A stretch of 12,996 bases of DNA from Methanomicrobiales archaeon. Lineage in GTDB: Archaea > Halobacteriota > Methanomicrobia > Methanomicrobiales > JACTUA01. This document shows, in pieces, positions 6,622 through 12,681 of this stretch (position 1 is the first letter of the stretch; the number at the start of each line of letters is the position of its first letter). Made by a program: the position numbers and the translations under genes. The stretch covers positions 1 to 12,996 of the forward strand of contig JAJRDF010000014.1 of NCBI GenBank assembly GCA_028678555.1, written 5' to 3'. The notes beneath the pieces were generated by a model. It saw only the letters and a list, made by a program, of their open reading frames with translations. It was not told the origin of the DNA and ran no database searches.

Positions 6622-7155
6622 ATGCTCTGGATGAGTCCGGACGGTTCTCCCCCATGCCTGGACCGATACCCGATGTGGGCCGTGGCCGCCTCCACTGCAG
6701 TATCGGTCTCCACTTATCTCATCGGGGCATATCTCATGTACCTGGCCTGGCCTCCCCTTACCCTGTGCTATCTGGCCTTTGTCCTGTTCCTGGAGATCCG
6801 CCTTCTCCGGGGGCACTGCGTGGACTGCGCTTACTACGGGAAGGTCTGTGCTTTCGGGAAGGGGGTGGTCAGTGCCTGGTTCTTCCCCCGCGGTGATCCG
6901 GCCCGCTTCTGTCAGCGGAAGATCTCCCGGATCGATATCCTCCCCGATTTCCTGGTCACCCTGGTCCCCATGGCCACAGGCATCCTGCTCCTCATCTGGC
7001 AGTTTGACCCGCTGATCCTGATCCTGGTCGTTGCCCTCTTCCTGCTGGGATTTGCCGGGACCGGCCTGGTCCGGACCCGGATCGCCTGCAGGTTCTGCAG
7101 GCAGCGGGAACTGGGCTGTCCGGCCGAACAGCTCTTCGGGAAATCCCGGACCTGA
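6622..7155 (+). CDS. Conserved methanogen-type membrane protein with Cys motifs
   Basis: A 177-residue integral membrane protein. Hydrophobic helices fall at about residues 18-36 and 40-58, then a pair at about 108-126 and 129-147. Between the pairs is a conserved-looking cysteine block, HCVDCAYYGKVCAFGKG (about 66-82), followed by FFPRGDPARFCQRK; a further cluster, CRFCRQRELGC (about 155-165), follows the last helix. From memory I associate this layout (LLRGHC..C.YYGK.CAFGKG and C..C.QRELGCPAEQLF) with uncharacterised membrane proteins of methanogens. The paired cysteines could bind a metal or form disulfides. The start is ATG 6622; ATG 6631 is equally possible and lies at the usual distance (about 30 nt) from a TTCATAAG box at 6597. 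It converges on the pilin operon. Function unknown. Confidence 0.82.
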   Translation: MLWMSPDGSPPCLDRYPMWAVAASTAVSVSTYLIGAYLMYLAWPPLTLCYLAFVLFLEIRLLRGHCVDCAYYGKVCAFGKGVVSAWFFPRGDPARFCQRKISRIDILPDFLVTLVPMATGILLLIWQFDPLILILVVALFLLGFAGTGLVRTRIACRFCRQRELGCPAEQLFGKSRT

Positions 7156-7180
7156 AGCATCCGGGTGCGCCCGAAGGTTC

Positions 7181-7193
7181 CGGGGTATCCCCG
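7181..7193 (+). other. Short hairpin downstream of the membrane protein gene
   Basis: CGGGG (7181-7185) pairs with CCCCG (7189-7193) around TAT, 26 nt after the stop codon. No T-tract follows on the plus strand. It may be a 3' end structure, but the stem is short. Confidence 0.3.
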
Positions 7194-7243
7194 TGTCCCA
7201 GTCCAGGCCAATGACTGACCGGCATCGGGAAAGATGGTATCAG

Positions 7244-7248
7244 AAAAA
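7244..7248 (-). terminator. T-tract after the pilin operon
   Basis: On the minus strand a CCCCC-TTTTT-CTG run lies about 40 nt after the stop of the last operon gene. A U5 tract is a plausible archaeal terminator for the six-gene transcript. Confidence 0.4.
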
Positions 7249-7287
7249 GGGGGATGCGGTGGGGGGGAGGGGTCCCGGGACAGCAGC

Positions 7288-8103
7288 TTATAGTTCCTCC
7301 ACGATCAGGTCGTACTGCTTGATCACCAGGTTGTTGATGCCATCACGATAGTACGAATTCGAATTGGGGGCCGTCTCTGTCATGGCGAGACCGCTGGAAT
7401 CGGTGAGGAAGTTACGCCAGGCCTGGGAGTAGTCGTAGGCACCGCCCTCCATCGTACTGGGATGATAGGTGATGACCACCTGTCCCCCGGCGCCTGGAAT
7501 ACCCGTCGGATTCCTGAACAGGGTCTGGAAATGCCGCATCCGCACAGTTCCCACACCCGTCTGCGAGAGATATGGCAGTTCCATTCGGGAGCCGAGCTCC
7601 ACCAGGTTGATAATCATCGTTTTTTCGTTGGTGATGGCGTTCTCGTCCACGTACCACCGGGGATCCGCCAGCATGAAGGAGCCGGTGGCACCGATCTTGC
7701 GTTCCATCACCGCCCCGTTCTCCAGGCCGATCACCACGTTGTCTTTCGTCGAGATGAACCGCAGCTCGCCCGGGAGGAATCCCGACACCGCGGGTGATCC
7801 CGCGTAGGAAATGTCAAAATTTTGATCCATAACGGTCCGGTTGACAAGCGAGAGCGTTCCCCCGCTGACCCGGAGCGTGGTCTCCTTGTACGGGACCAGC
7901 TTGTAGGTCAGGCTCTTCATGTCGTTCTGCAGCACGATCATCGTCTGTTCCATGTTCTTGATGTTGGCCGAGGACTCCTGCTGCATCAGCACCGGGTACC
8001 CGTACAGGGTGATGAGCCCGATGCCCGTCATCACCAGGCCGAAGATGATGATGTAGCCGATCGCTTCCGATACTCCTTCTTCCTTCAGGTACATCTCTCT
8101 CAC
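7288..8103 (-). CDS. Pilin-like protein, DUF7289-type signal
   Basis: A 271-residue protein starting with a short charged leader (MREMYLKEEG) followed by VSEAIGYIIIFGLVMTGIGL, one hydrophobic helix (about 14-40), then an extracellular-type domain rich in beta-prone segments. The EEG-VSE junction fits cleavage by an archaeal prepilin peptidase before the helix. The helix recalls haloarchaeal DUF7289 proteins (AVSEVIGY...). It is the last gene of the operon. The GTG at 8103 overlaps the upstream stop as GTGA; an ATG at 8094, preceded by GGGTGA, is the alternative and keeps the leader MYLKEEG. Potential N-glycosylation sequons are few. The role as a pilus or pseudopilus subunit is inferred from the N-terminus and its neighbours. 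Confidence 0.85.
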   Translation of the reverse strand: MREMYLKEEGVSEAIGYIIIFGLVMTGIGLITLYGYPVLMQQESSANIKNMEQTMIVLQNDMKSLTYKLVPYKETTLRVSGGTLSLVNRTVMDQNFDISYAGSPAVSGFLPGELRFISTKDNVVIGLENGAVMERKIGATGSFMLADPRWYVDENAITNEKTMIINLVELGSRMELPYLSQTGVGTVRMRHFQTLFRNPTGIPGAGGQVVITYHPSTMEGGAYDYSQAWRNFLTDSSGLAMTETAPNSNSYYRDGINNLVIKQYDLIVEEL

Positions 8104-8567
8104 CCGCCGTCAAATCCCGCGGAGTTGTACTGGATGAGGTTCCAGCCCCGGCTGGTGGTCCTCCCGGTGACGGCCTTCGTGGCACCGATCCCGGAGATAT
8201 CGATCCGGCTCTGGATATTCCCTGACTCCACGAGGATCTTCTGGGCATCCCCCTCACCCTCCACCTGCACAAAATACTCGCCTCCGGCCACGTCATCCGG
8301 GATATCGAACACCGAACTCATGGTGCCGGTATCGGGTGCAATCACGTAGACGTCCACGATCCGCACACTGATCCCGTTCCCGATATCGGTGAATGCATGG
8401 AACCGCAGGGTGTCGGCCGGCCCCTGCATGAAGACGGCATTCACCATGAACATGACCACCACCATGAGGATGATGAGGATGGCAGAGACAGAGATGTATT
8501 CCATCAGGTTCGTAATCCCGGCCTCGCCCCTGGCCGCTTCAGTACCGGACACTCGCGGTTTCATCAT
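8100..8567 (-). CDS. Pilin-like protein, small
   Basis: A 155-residue protein beginning MMKPRVSGTEAARGEAG, then ITNLMEYISVSAILIILMVV (helix about 19-45), then a compact domain. GEAG-ITN fits a prepilin-type leader. The start is ATG 8567, with GGGGTG 7 nt upstream; it overlaps the previous gene by 29 nt. A TTG at 8573 and a GTG at 8552 are in-frame alternatives. The mature part contains segments such as ISVRIVDVYVIAPDTG that look like a beta sandwich. Its place matches the small DUF7266-like member I recall in haloarchaeal clusters, but the sequence similarity I can see is weak, so the family is left open. It ends in the 4-nt overlap with the next gene. Confidence 0.82.
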   Translation of the reverse strand: MMKPRVSGTEAARGEAGITNLMEYISVSAILIILMVVVMFMVNAVFMQGPADTLRFHAFTDIGNGISVRIVDVYVIAPDTGTMSSVFDIPDDVAGGEYFVQVEGEGDAQKILVESGNIQSRIDISGIGATKAVTGRTTSRGWNLIQYNSAGFDGG

Positions 8568-8940
8568 ACTCAAACACCCCGTTGTTGTAATGGATTCTCA
8601 CAATGCGGTTCCCTGCCCCCGGGTCCCAGTCCCCGATGAGGTACTCGACAAGGGCACTCTTCCGGTGCAGGCTCAGGTTCTGGATATCCTCCATGACCCT
8701 GTTCTCCTGCGCCTGAGTGAGCGAGCCCATGCTCTTCTCCTTCGTGATATCCAGGATCTCTGCCCGGACATCCTGGAGATCGTTCTTGGGGAACTCGAGA
8801 ACCCCCTCCGCCGTGGTCTGCCCCACGATGGTGGACTGGGAGAGGATCAGGGCCAGGAAGAAGATCCCGATGGAGACGAGAAATCCCATCAGCACGATCC
8901 ACTGGCCTTCCTCCTTCCTCTCCGGGCTCAGGCCTTCCAC
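8539..8940 (-). CDS. Pilin-like protein, DUF7261-type helix
   Basis: A 133-residue protein with leader MEGLSPERKEEG, helix QWIVLMGFLVSIGIFFLALI (about 13-34) and a mostly helical domain (FPKNDLQDVRAEILDITKEK) ending in a short beta-rich part. The GTG start at 8940 is chosen because a perfect GGAGGTG site ends 5 nt upstream and the leader then has pilin length; the frame stays open to 9045, but that extension overlaps the upstream gene and reads as low-complexity. It overlaps the upstream gene by 13 nt and the downstream one by 29 nt. GQ at the start of the helix recalls the RGQLILVAAL-type helices of haloarchaeal DUF7261. Probable minor pilin or pseudopilin. Confidence 0.82.
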   Translation of the reverse strand: MEGLSPERKEEGQWIVLMGFLVSIGIFFLALILSQSTIVGQTTAEGVLEFPKNDLQDVRAEILDITKEKSMGSLTQAQENRVMEDIQNLSLHRKSALVEYLIGDWDPGAGNRIVRIHYNNGVFEYDETASVRY

Positions 8941-9539
8941 ATGAACACCTCCACCAGCATGACCTGCGGGCGATCCTCGACAGTGGCCGGCATCTTGGGG
9001 CAGAGCGCAGGATCGCAGGGAGGTATCGGGCAACAGCTGGAACAATCCGTCGTGTTTCTTGCCGTTACATTCACGTACCTGGTCACCCGGACCCCGGGTT
9101 CACTCCCTGAGTAGGGGATCAGCGGTTTTGAGAGCTGATACCCCTGGATTACCGGCTGAGGGTTCAGGGGATCAGTGACGGTGTCCGTGTAATGGTAGTA
9201 CACCGTGGCGTTGGTAATGATGGAGGATCCGGTCCGGGTGGTCTTCTGTGCAGCGATCTCCCCGCTCATCAGGTACGTCTCCCAGAACAGCTGGTGGAAC
9301 CGGGCCCCGTCGTTGGTGGCCACGATCTTTTCCAGCTCCGATGCATTATTCAGGTCCGGAGGTGTGTCCATGATCTTCAGGACGTCCGCCCCCACCTGTT
9401 CCAGCTGCATGTCCGTGATATGGGTGTCCCCCGGTGTGTACACGCTGGTGGAGCCCAGCACCAGGTACGCGGTGAGGATCATGATCACGCCGGCCGCAAT
9501 CCCCTCCATGGTGTAGAGCTGTGCGTCGCTGTTCACCAT
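8928..9539 (-). CDS. Pilin-like protein, DUF7288-type, Cys-rich C-terminus
   Basis: A 203-residue protein starting MVNSDAQLYTMEGIAAGVIM, with one helix at about 12-29. The AQxYTMEG start recalls GQAHTLEGF of haloarchaeal DUF7288 proteins. The domain that follows is surface-type, with sequons (NAS, NAT, NVT, NTT) and a striking CSSCCPIPPCDPALC stretch of five cysteines near residue 175. ATG 9539 is preceded by GGAGGTG at a 5-nt spacing, and overlaps the stop of the upstream gene by 7 nt. The five cysteines could form disulfides or hold a metal outside the cell. The final residues, LVEVFMWKA, include the Shine-Dalgarno site of the next gene. Role inferred from operon context. Confidence 0.84.
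   Translation of the reverse strand: MVNSDAQLYTMEGIAAGVIMILTAYLVLGSTSVYTPGDTHITDMQLEQVGADVLKIMDTPPDLNNASELEKIVATNDGARFHQLFWETYLMSGEIAAQKTTRTGSSIITNATVYYHYTDTVTDPLNPQPVIQGYQLSKPLIPYSGSEPGVRVTRYVNVTARNTTDCSSCCPIPPCDPALCPKMPATVEDRPQVMLVEVFMWKA
8946..8952 (-). promoter_or_regulatory. Ribosome binding site of the gene starting at 8940
   Basis: GGAGGTG on the minus strand, 5 nt before the GTG at 8940. It lies within the upstream coding region (codons for E-V in VEVFMW) and decides the start of the next gene. Confidence 0.7.
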
Positions 9540-10867
9540 ATGGCCACCTCCAGGATACCGGGGGCGAGGGCCGGCTGGGTGACGTTTGCCGGGTTGTAGT
9601 CGTACCGCAGCGTTCCGGAGATGAGCGTGCGGGGGATGTACAGGGAGATATCATCCGCCGGATCCCCGGGATCCACTCCCGGATTTACCACGGGATCCTC
9701 CCCGAACGTGTACACGATATCCATCCGCTTGTTCTGTTCCATATAATCCTGCGGGACATTGCCGATGGTAAGGTTGATCCAGTTCCCGACCCGTACCGGG
9801 GATGGCGGATCCAGATCGGTCAGCGGGAGCATCGTGTCGGCCGTATCGGGATCATGGTAGGAGACGGTCACCTTCGCCCCGGCAGTGATGAGATCGATAG
9901 GGTTATCGCTCCTGTCCCTGAACTCGATGGATCGCAGGGTGGCATAATTCGGGGGAATATCCTGCGGGTAGAGAACACTGCAGGGGGGGGTTCCCGGCTG
10001 ATCACAGTTCGCCCGCCAGGCATCCCAGTCGAAATAGACCTTCGGGTTGGGTAGTTCCTGGGTGAATGCGTTCGGGTTCACGTGGGAGTTGTTCAGGAAT
10101 CCCTCCAGCCCCAGGTTCACGGTGATGTTGTCCTGGGTCGGGTCGATGACATAGGGCGTGCTCACCAGGTATTTCCGGGATCCGGTCCCGTCCCAGTACA
10201 GCCAGAGGCCATCGAGTGCCACCCGGAATGTCTGATACTGGGAGTTGTCAAAGGGTGGAGTGAGATACTGCGTCGTGGCATTGAACCCGGGATGGGTTTC
10301 ATTGGTGACCGTCGCACTGGTATAGTTCTTGATCTTCACGTACCGGCGGATGTAGCCGTACCGCCCCTCCGGGTAGGGACCGGTGCCATTCGTAAAGACC
10401 TCCTGTGTGTCCAGACGGGTCAGGGTGATGTTGTACCCATAGGGGATCTCCCCATAGATCAGGCACTGCCGGATCTCCTCTGCGGTGAACGCGGGATCAA
10501 AGAAGAGGTTGATCTTGCGCTGCGAGAGGATGTTGGGGCTGTCCCGCGAGACGGTAAGACCGAACCGGAGGGCGGATGAACCCTGCATGAAGTTTTTCAG
10601 AAAGGAGGGGGTCTTGGAGTCCCACTGGAACCGGGTGGCATCGGTGGGAACATAGACTCCGGGCAGGGCTGAGATGGAGGGTTCCCCCGGGTCCTCCGTC
10701 AGGATGACGGCGGTCCGGTAGGCCACCGCGTCATAATCGATGGCAGTGGAGCGCTGGAGCCCGACGAGCAGGCTGGGGACCATGTTGGCGACGACCACGA
10801 GGGAGAAGATGAAGATGGTGAAGCCTACCAGGAAGTCGATCTGGGACTGCCCGGATTCCCTGTTCAG
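9533..10867 (-). CDS. Large pilin-like protein, DUF7287-type, probable CTG start
   Basis: From CTG 10867 the protein has 444 residues: leader LNRESG, helix QSQIDFLVGFTIFIFSLVVV, then a large surface domain with many sequons (NIT, NGT, NYT, NET, NAT, NLT, NVT). The ESGQSQIDFLVGF start recalls RGQTTIDFAIG of haloarchaeal DUF7287. The first canonical start is GTG 10798, but it would remove the leader and most of the helix. No ATG, GTG or TTG lies between the upstream stop and that GTG, whereas CTG 10867 overlaps the upstream TGA as CTGA and a GGGGGTGA stretch lies about 10 nt upstream. I therefore prefer CTG; a sequencing error near the 7-C run at 10881 is the alternative. The C-terminus, LEVAIW, carries the site for the next gene. 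Confidence 0.78.
   Translation of the reverse strand: MNRESGQSQIDFLVGFTIFIFSLVVVANMVPSLLVGLQRSTAIDYDAVAYRTAVILTEDPGEPSISALPGVYVPTDATRFQWDSKTPSFLKNFMQGSSALRFGLTVSRDSPNILSQRKINLFFDPAFTAEEIRQCLIYGEIPYGYNITLTRLDTQEVFTNGTGPYPEGRYGYIRRYVKIKNYTSATVTNETHPGFNATTQYLTPPFDNSQYQTFRVALDGLWLYWDGTGSRKYLVSTPYVIDPTQDNITVNLGLEGFLNNSHVNPNAFTQELPNPKVYFDWDAWRANCDQPGTPPCSVLYPQDIPPNYATLRSIEFRDRSDNPIDLITAGAKVTVSYHDPDTADTMLPLTDLDPPSPVRVGNWINLTIGNVPQDYMEQNKRMDIVYTFGEDPVVNPGVDPGDPADDISLYIPRTLISGTLRYDYNPANVTQPALAPGILEVAIW
9545..9551 (-). promoter_or_regulatory. Ribosome binding site of the gene starting at 9539
   Basis: GGAGGTG on the minus strand, 5 nt before ATG 9539. It is also read as the E-V codons of the upstream C-terminus (LEVAIW). 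Confidence 0.7.
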
Positions 10868-11439
10868 GAGGATGGTTTCACCCCCCCGGTGCGTGCATCG
10901 AAGGTGAGGATCGTGGTGCCCGAGGGCGACGGGATGGTCAGGAGATACGTCTCGCCCCTGAGCATGAGCTCGCTCTCGTTGACCCCCTGCCGGGAGTATG
11001 CCTCACCGATGGGATTCTTCTGCATCTCGAAGAGCCGCTTCGGGAGGACCAGCTGGTCCAGAGGGATCCGTTCATCGGGAATGGGTATCTCTGCATCCAC
11101 CATGTCCCATGCCCCTCCCGAATACTCCAGGATCCGTGTCATGTTTTCGCCCCGGTATCCCAGCGTCCAGGTCCGTGCGCTCCCGGACCGGTCTACCCGG
11201 ATCCCCAGCACCTGGGTGAGTTCCATCCCTGTCAGGTCCACGAGGCCTTTCTGTTCGTCCGACCGGAGCGTTTGCAGGGCATCATCCAGGGTGGAGCGGT
11301 CCCTGGAATATACCGTGATGTCGGTGAGGCCGTCTTCTCCCCCCGGGGACTTGCTTCCCAGAAACGCACACCCGCTGGAAAGAATGGCCAGCAGGGTAAG
11401 AAGGGCGAGGAACAGGTACATGGGGGAGGAGCGCATCAT
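10864..11439 (-). CDS. Lipoprotein with PepSY-like C-terminus, first gene of pilin operon
   Basis: A 191-residue protein with a basic start (MMRSSP), a hydrophobic stretch (YLFLALLTLLAILSS, about residues 8-22) and the lipobox LSSGC, so Cys24 should be lipid-anchored on the outer face of the membrane. A polar linker (GSKSPGGED) precedes the globular part. The last 45 residues (ELMLRGETYLLTIPSPSGTT...FDARTGG) resemble the strands of PepSY or DUF4367-type domains; this is weak similarity. Two ATG codons (11439 and 11436) are adjacent. No clear Shine-Dalgarno site is seen, and a TTTATC box lies about 35 nt upstream. The stop overlaps the proposed CTG start of the next gene. Possible roles are anchoring or assembly of the pilin-like proteins; this is inferred from position only. 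Confidence 0.83.
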   Translation of the reverse strand: MMRSSPMYLFLALLTLLAILSSGCAFLGSKSPGGEDGLTDITVYSRDRSTLDDALQTLRSDEQKGLVDLTGMELTQVLGIRVDRSGSARTWTLGYRGENMTRILEYSGGAWDMVDAEIPIPDERIPLDQLVLPKRLFEMQKNPIGEAYSRQGVNESELMLRGETYLLTIPSPSGTTILTFDARTGGVKPSS

Positions 11440-11471
11440 ATCGTCGTAACCATTTATTTCTTCAAACAGAT

Positions 11472-11477
11472 GATAAA
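11472..11477 (-). promoter_or_regulatory. TATA-like box of the pilin operon
   Basis: TTTATC on the minus strand, centred about 35 nt before ATG 11439, with an A-rich element (A6) upstream. Transcription would start near 11449 with a leader of about 10 nt. A second AT-rich motif (AAATAAAT, 11453-11460) lies too close to the start for the usual spacing. Confidence 0.45.
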
Positions 11478-11537
11478 CGTTATGTTTTTTAACAGTCCAT
11501 TATCAGGTCTTCTTCAACCCATCTTTTTCTTTTTCTG

Positions 11538-11547
11538 GGTTTAAACC
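11538..11547. promoter_or_regulatory. GGTTTAAACC palindrome, possible operator
   Basis: A perfect 10-bp palindrome at the upstream edge of the AT-rich region, about 60 nt upstream of the TATA-like box of the pilin operon. It could bind a dimeric regulator, but single copies arise by chance. Confidence 0.25.
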
Positions 11548-11568
11548 GGAACCTTCCCCCGGGCTCTC

Positions 11569-11598
11569 CCCGGAGGGGTGGCCGGGCTCCCCTCCGGG
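11569..11598. repeat. Perfect 10-bp inverted repeat downstream of hisG
   Basis: 11569-11578 (CCCGGAGGGG) is exactly complementary to 11589-11598 (CCCCTCCGGG), with a 10-nt loop. On the minus strand it lies about 170 nt after the hisG stop. No T-tract follows it closely, so a role as terminator is uncertain. Confidence 0.55.
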
Positions 11599-11765
11599 CG
11601 GATGCCGGGACGGATCGTCCGGGGCCGGTCCACCCGGATTCGCCGGACGTGCTTCCCTGCTCAGGGCACAGAGGATCCCCCGGGGGATCACCCTGGACCA
11701 CTGCCGTCAACGGGAAAGGTGCCCTCGGGGGGGATGCCGCGGGGATTCCCTTACCCGGAAACCGT

Positions 11766-12638
11766 TCACCGGACGATCTTGGCGATGGGGATCTCCAGGA
11801 TGTCCTCTGCCCCCGCGGCCTTGAGCCGGGGGATCAGCTGGTTCACCTCCGCCTTCGGCACTACCGTCTCCAGGCTGAAGTAATCCAGGTTGTGGAGCCG
11901 GCTCACCGTGGGGGTCTTCATGGCCGGGAGCATGCCGATCACCGCGTCGATCCGGGCGGCGGGCACATTCATGGAGAGGAGCACCCGGGTCCTGCCTTCC
12001 ATGACCCCCCGGAGAAGGGTCAGGATCTCCTCAATGGCCAGGCGCTTCACCGGGTCCTTCCAGGCCGCGGGGCTCGCGATGACCACCGTGTACGACTCCA
12101 TGATCTGGCCGATGATCTTGAGGCCGTTCCTCCGCAGGGTGGTGCCCGTCTCGGTCAGGTCCACCACCACGTCCATGAGATCCGGGACCTTCGCCTCCGA
12201 GGCTCCGAAGGAGGGGAAGAGCTGCACCGGGATCCGGAGATCCTCGAAGTAGCGCCGGGTCAGGTTGGGATACTCGGTGGTGACCCGGCTCCCGGGCCGG
12301 ATCCGGGTCGGGTCCGGGATCTGCTCTTCCTGGGAGACGGCGACAACAATCCTGACGTTCCCCTCGCCGGTCTTGGAGTAGGAGAGGCTCGCCACCTCCA
12401 CCACGTCGGATCCGGTCTCCCGCACCCAGTCCAGGCCGGTGATGCCCAGGTCAAAGGCCCCCATGGCCACGTAGGTGGGGATCTCCTGCGGCCGGAGGAT
12501 CTTCACCTTCCCGATCCGGGGATCACTGATCCGGGGATTGTAGTCCCGGTCGGTCCGCTTCACTTCAAGGTCTGCTTCCTTGAAGAGCTGGAGCGTCTGC
12601 TGCTCCAGGCTGCCCTTGGGGAGTACCAGCGAGATCAT
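11766..12638 (-). CDS. hisG: ATP phosphoribosyltransferase, long form
   Basis: This enzyme catalyses the first step of histidine synthesis, joining ATP and PRPP to phosphoribosyl-ATP (EC 2.4.2.17). The 290-residue length fits the long, HisZ-independent form. Family signatures are visible: LVLPKGSLEQQTLQLFKEA near the N-terminus (4-22), FDLGITGLDWV (62-72), the PRPP-binding segment DLTETGTTLRRNGL (160-173), and a C-terminal regulatory domain (about 213-290, containing VPKAEVNQLIPRLKAAGAEDIL) that carries histidine feedback control in the long form. The start at ATG 12638 is fixed by the family N-terminus, and a CTTATC box 28 nt upstream supports it; upstream in-frame sequence is not homologous. 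No other his gene is next to it, so it is scattered from the rest of the pathway, as is common in archaea. Confidence 0.96.
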   Translation of the reverse strand: MISLVLPKGSLEQQTLQLFKEADLEVKRTDRDYNPRISDPRIGKVKILRPQEIPTYVAMGAFDLGITGLDWVRETGSDVVEVASLSYSKTGEGNVRIVVAVSQEEQIPDPTRIRPGSRVTTEYPNLTRRYFEDLRIPVQLFPSFGASEAKVPDLMDVVVDLTETGTTLRRNGLKIIGQIMESYTVVIASPAAWKDPVKRLAIEEILTLLRGVMEGRTRVLLSMNVPAARIDAVIGMLPAMKTPTVSRLHNLDYFSLETVVPKAEVNQLIPRLKAAGAEDILEIPIAKIVR

Positions 12639-12663
12639 CGGAAAAAACTGGGCGCGGGGATGC

Positions 12664-12669
12664 GATAAG
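12664..12669 (-). promoter_or_regulatory. TATA-like box upstream of hisG
   Basis: CTTATC on the minus strand, preceded by CAACACC and centred about 28 nt before ATG 12638. Spacing and CAAC-prefix match the boxes before polC and the HEAT gene. It suggests that hisG has its own, nearly leaderless promoter. Confidence 0.5.
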
Positions 12670-12681
12670 GGTGTTGTCCCT

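Larger units (their letters stand above)
11440..11765. other. Intergenic region: AT-rich promoter half, GC-rich half
   Basis: 11440-11547 is strikingly AT-rich for this genome. It holds the probable promoter of the pilin operon, an A6 run (minus strand, 11485-11490), tandem CTTTTT units (11523-11536) and the perfect palindrome GGTTTAAACC (11538-11547). 11548-11765 is GC-rich with a perfect inverted repeat and no convincing gene; a 73-codon frame on the minus strand (11489-11710) gives a Pro/Gly/Arg-rich, improbable product. Confidence 0.6.

Noticed and set aside
8941..9045. Longer start for the DUF7261-like gene
   Set aside because: The extension lies within the upstream gene, lacks pilin character and would displace the leader; GGAGGTG points to GTG 8940.
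11489..11710. 73-codon minus-strand frame between hisG and the lipoprotein gene
   Set aside because: Biased composition, no ribosome binding site recognised, and it runs through the palindrome and the AT-rich promoter region.
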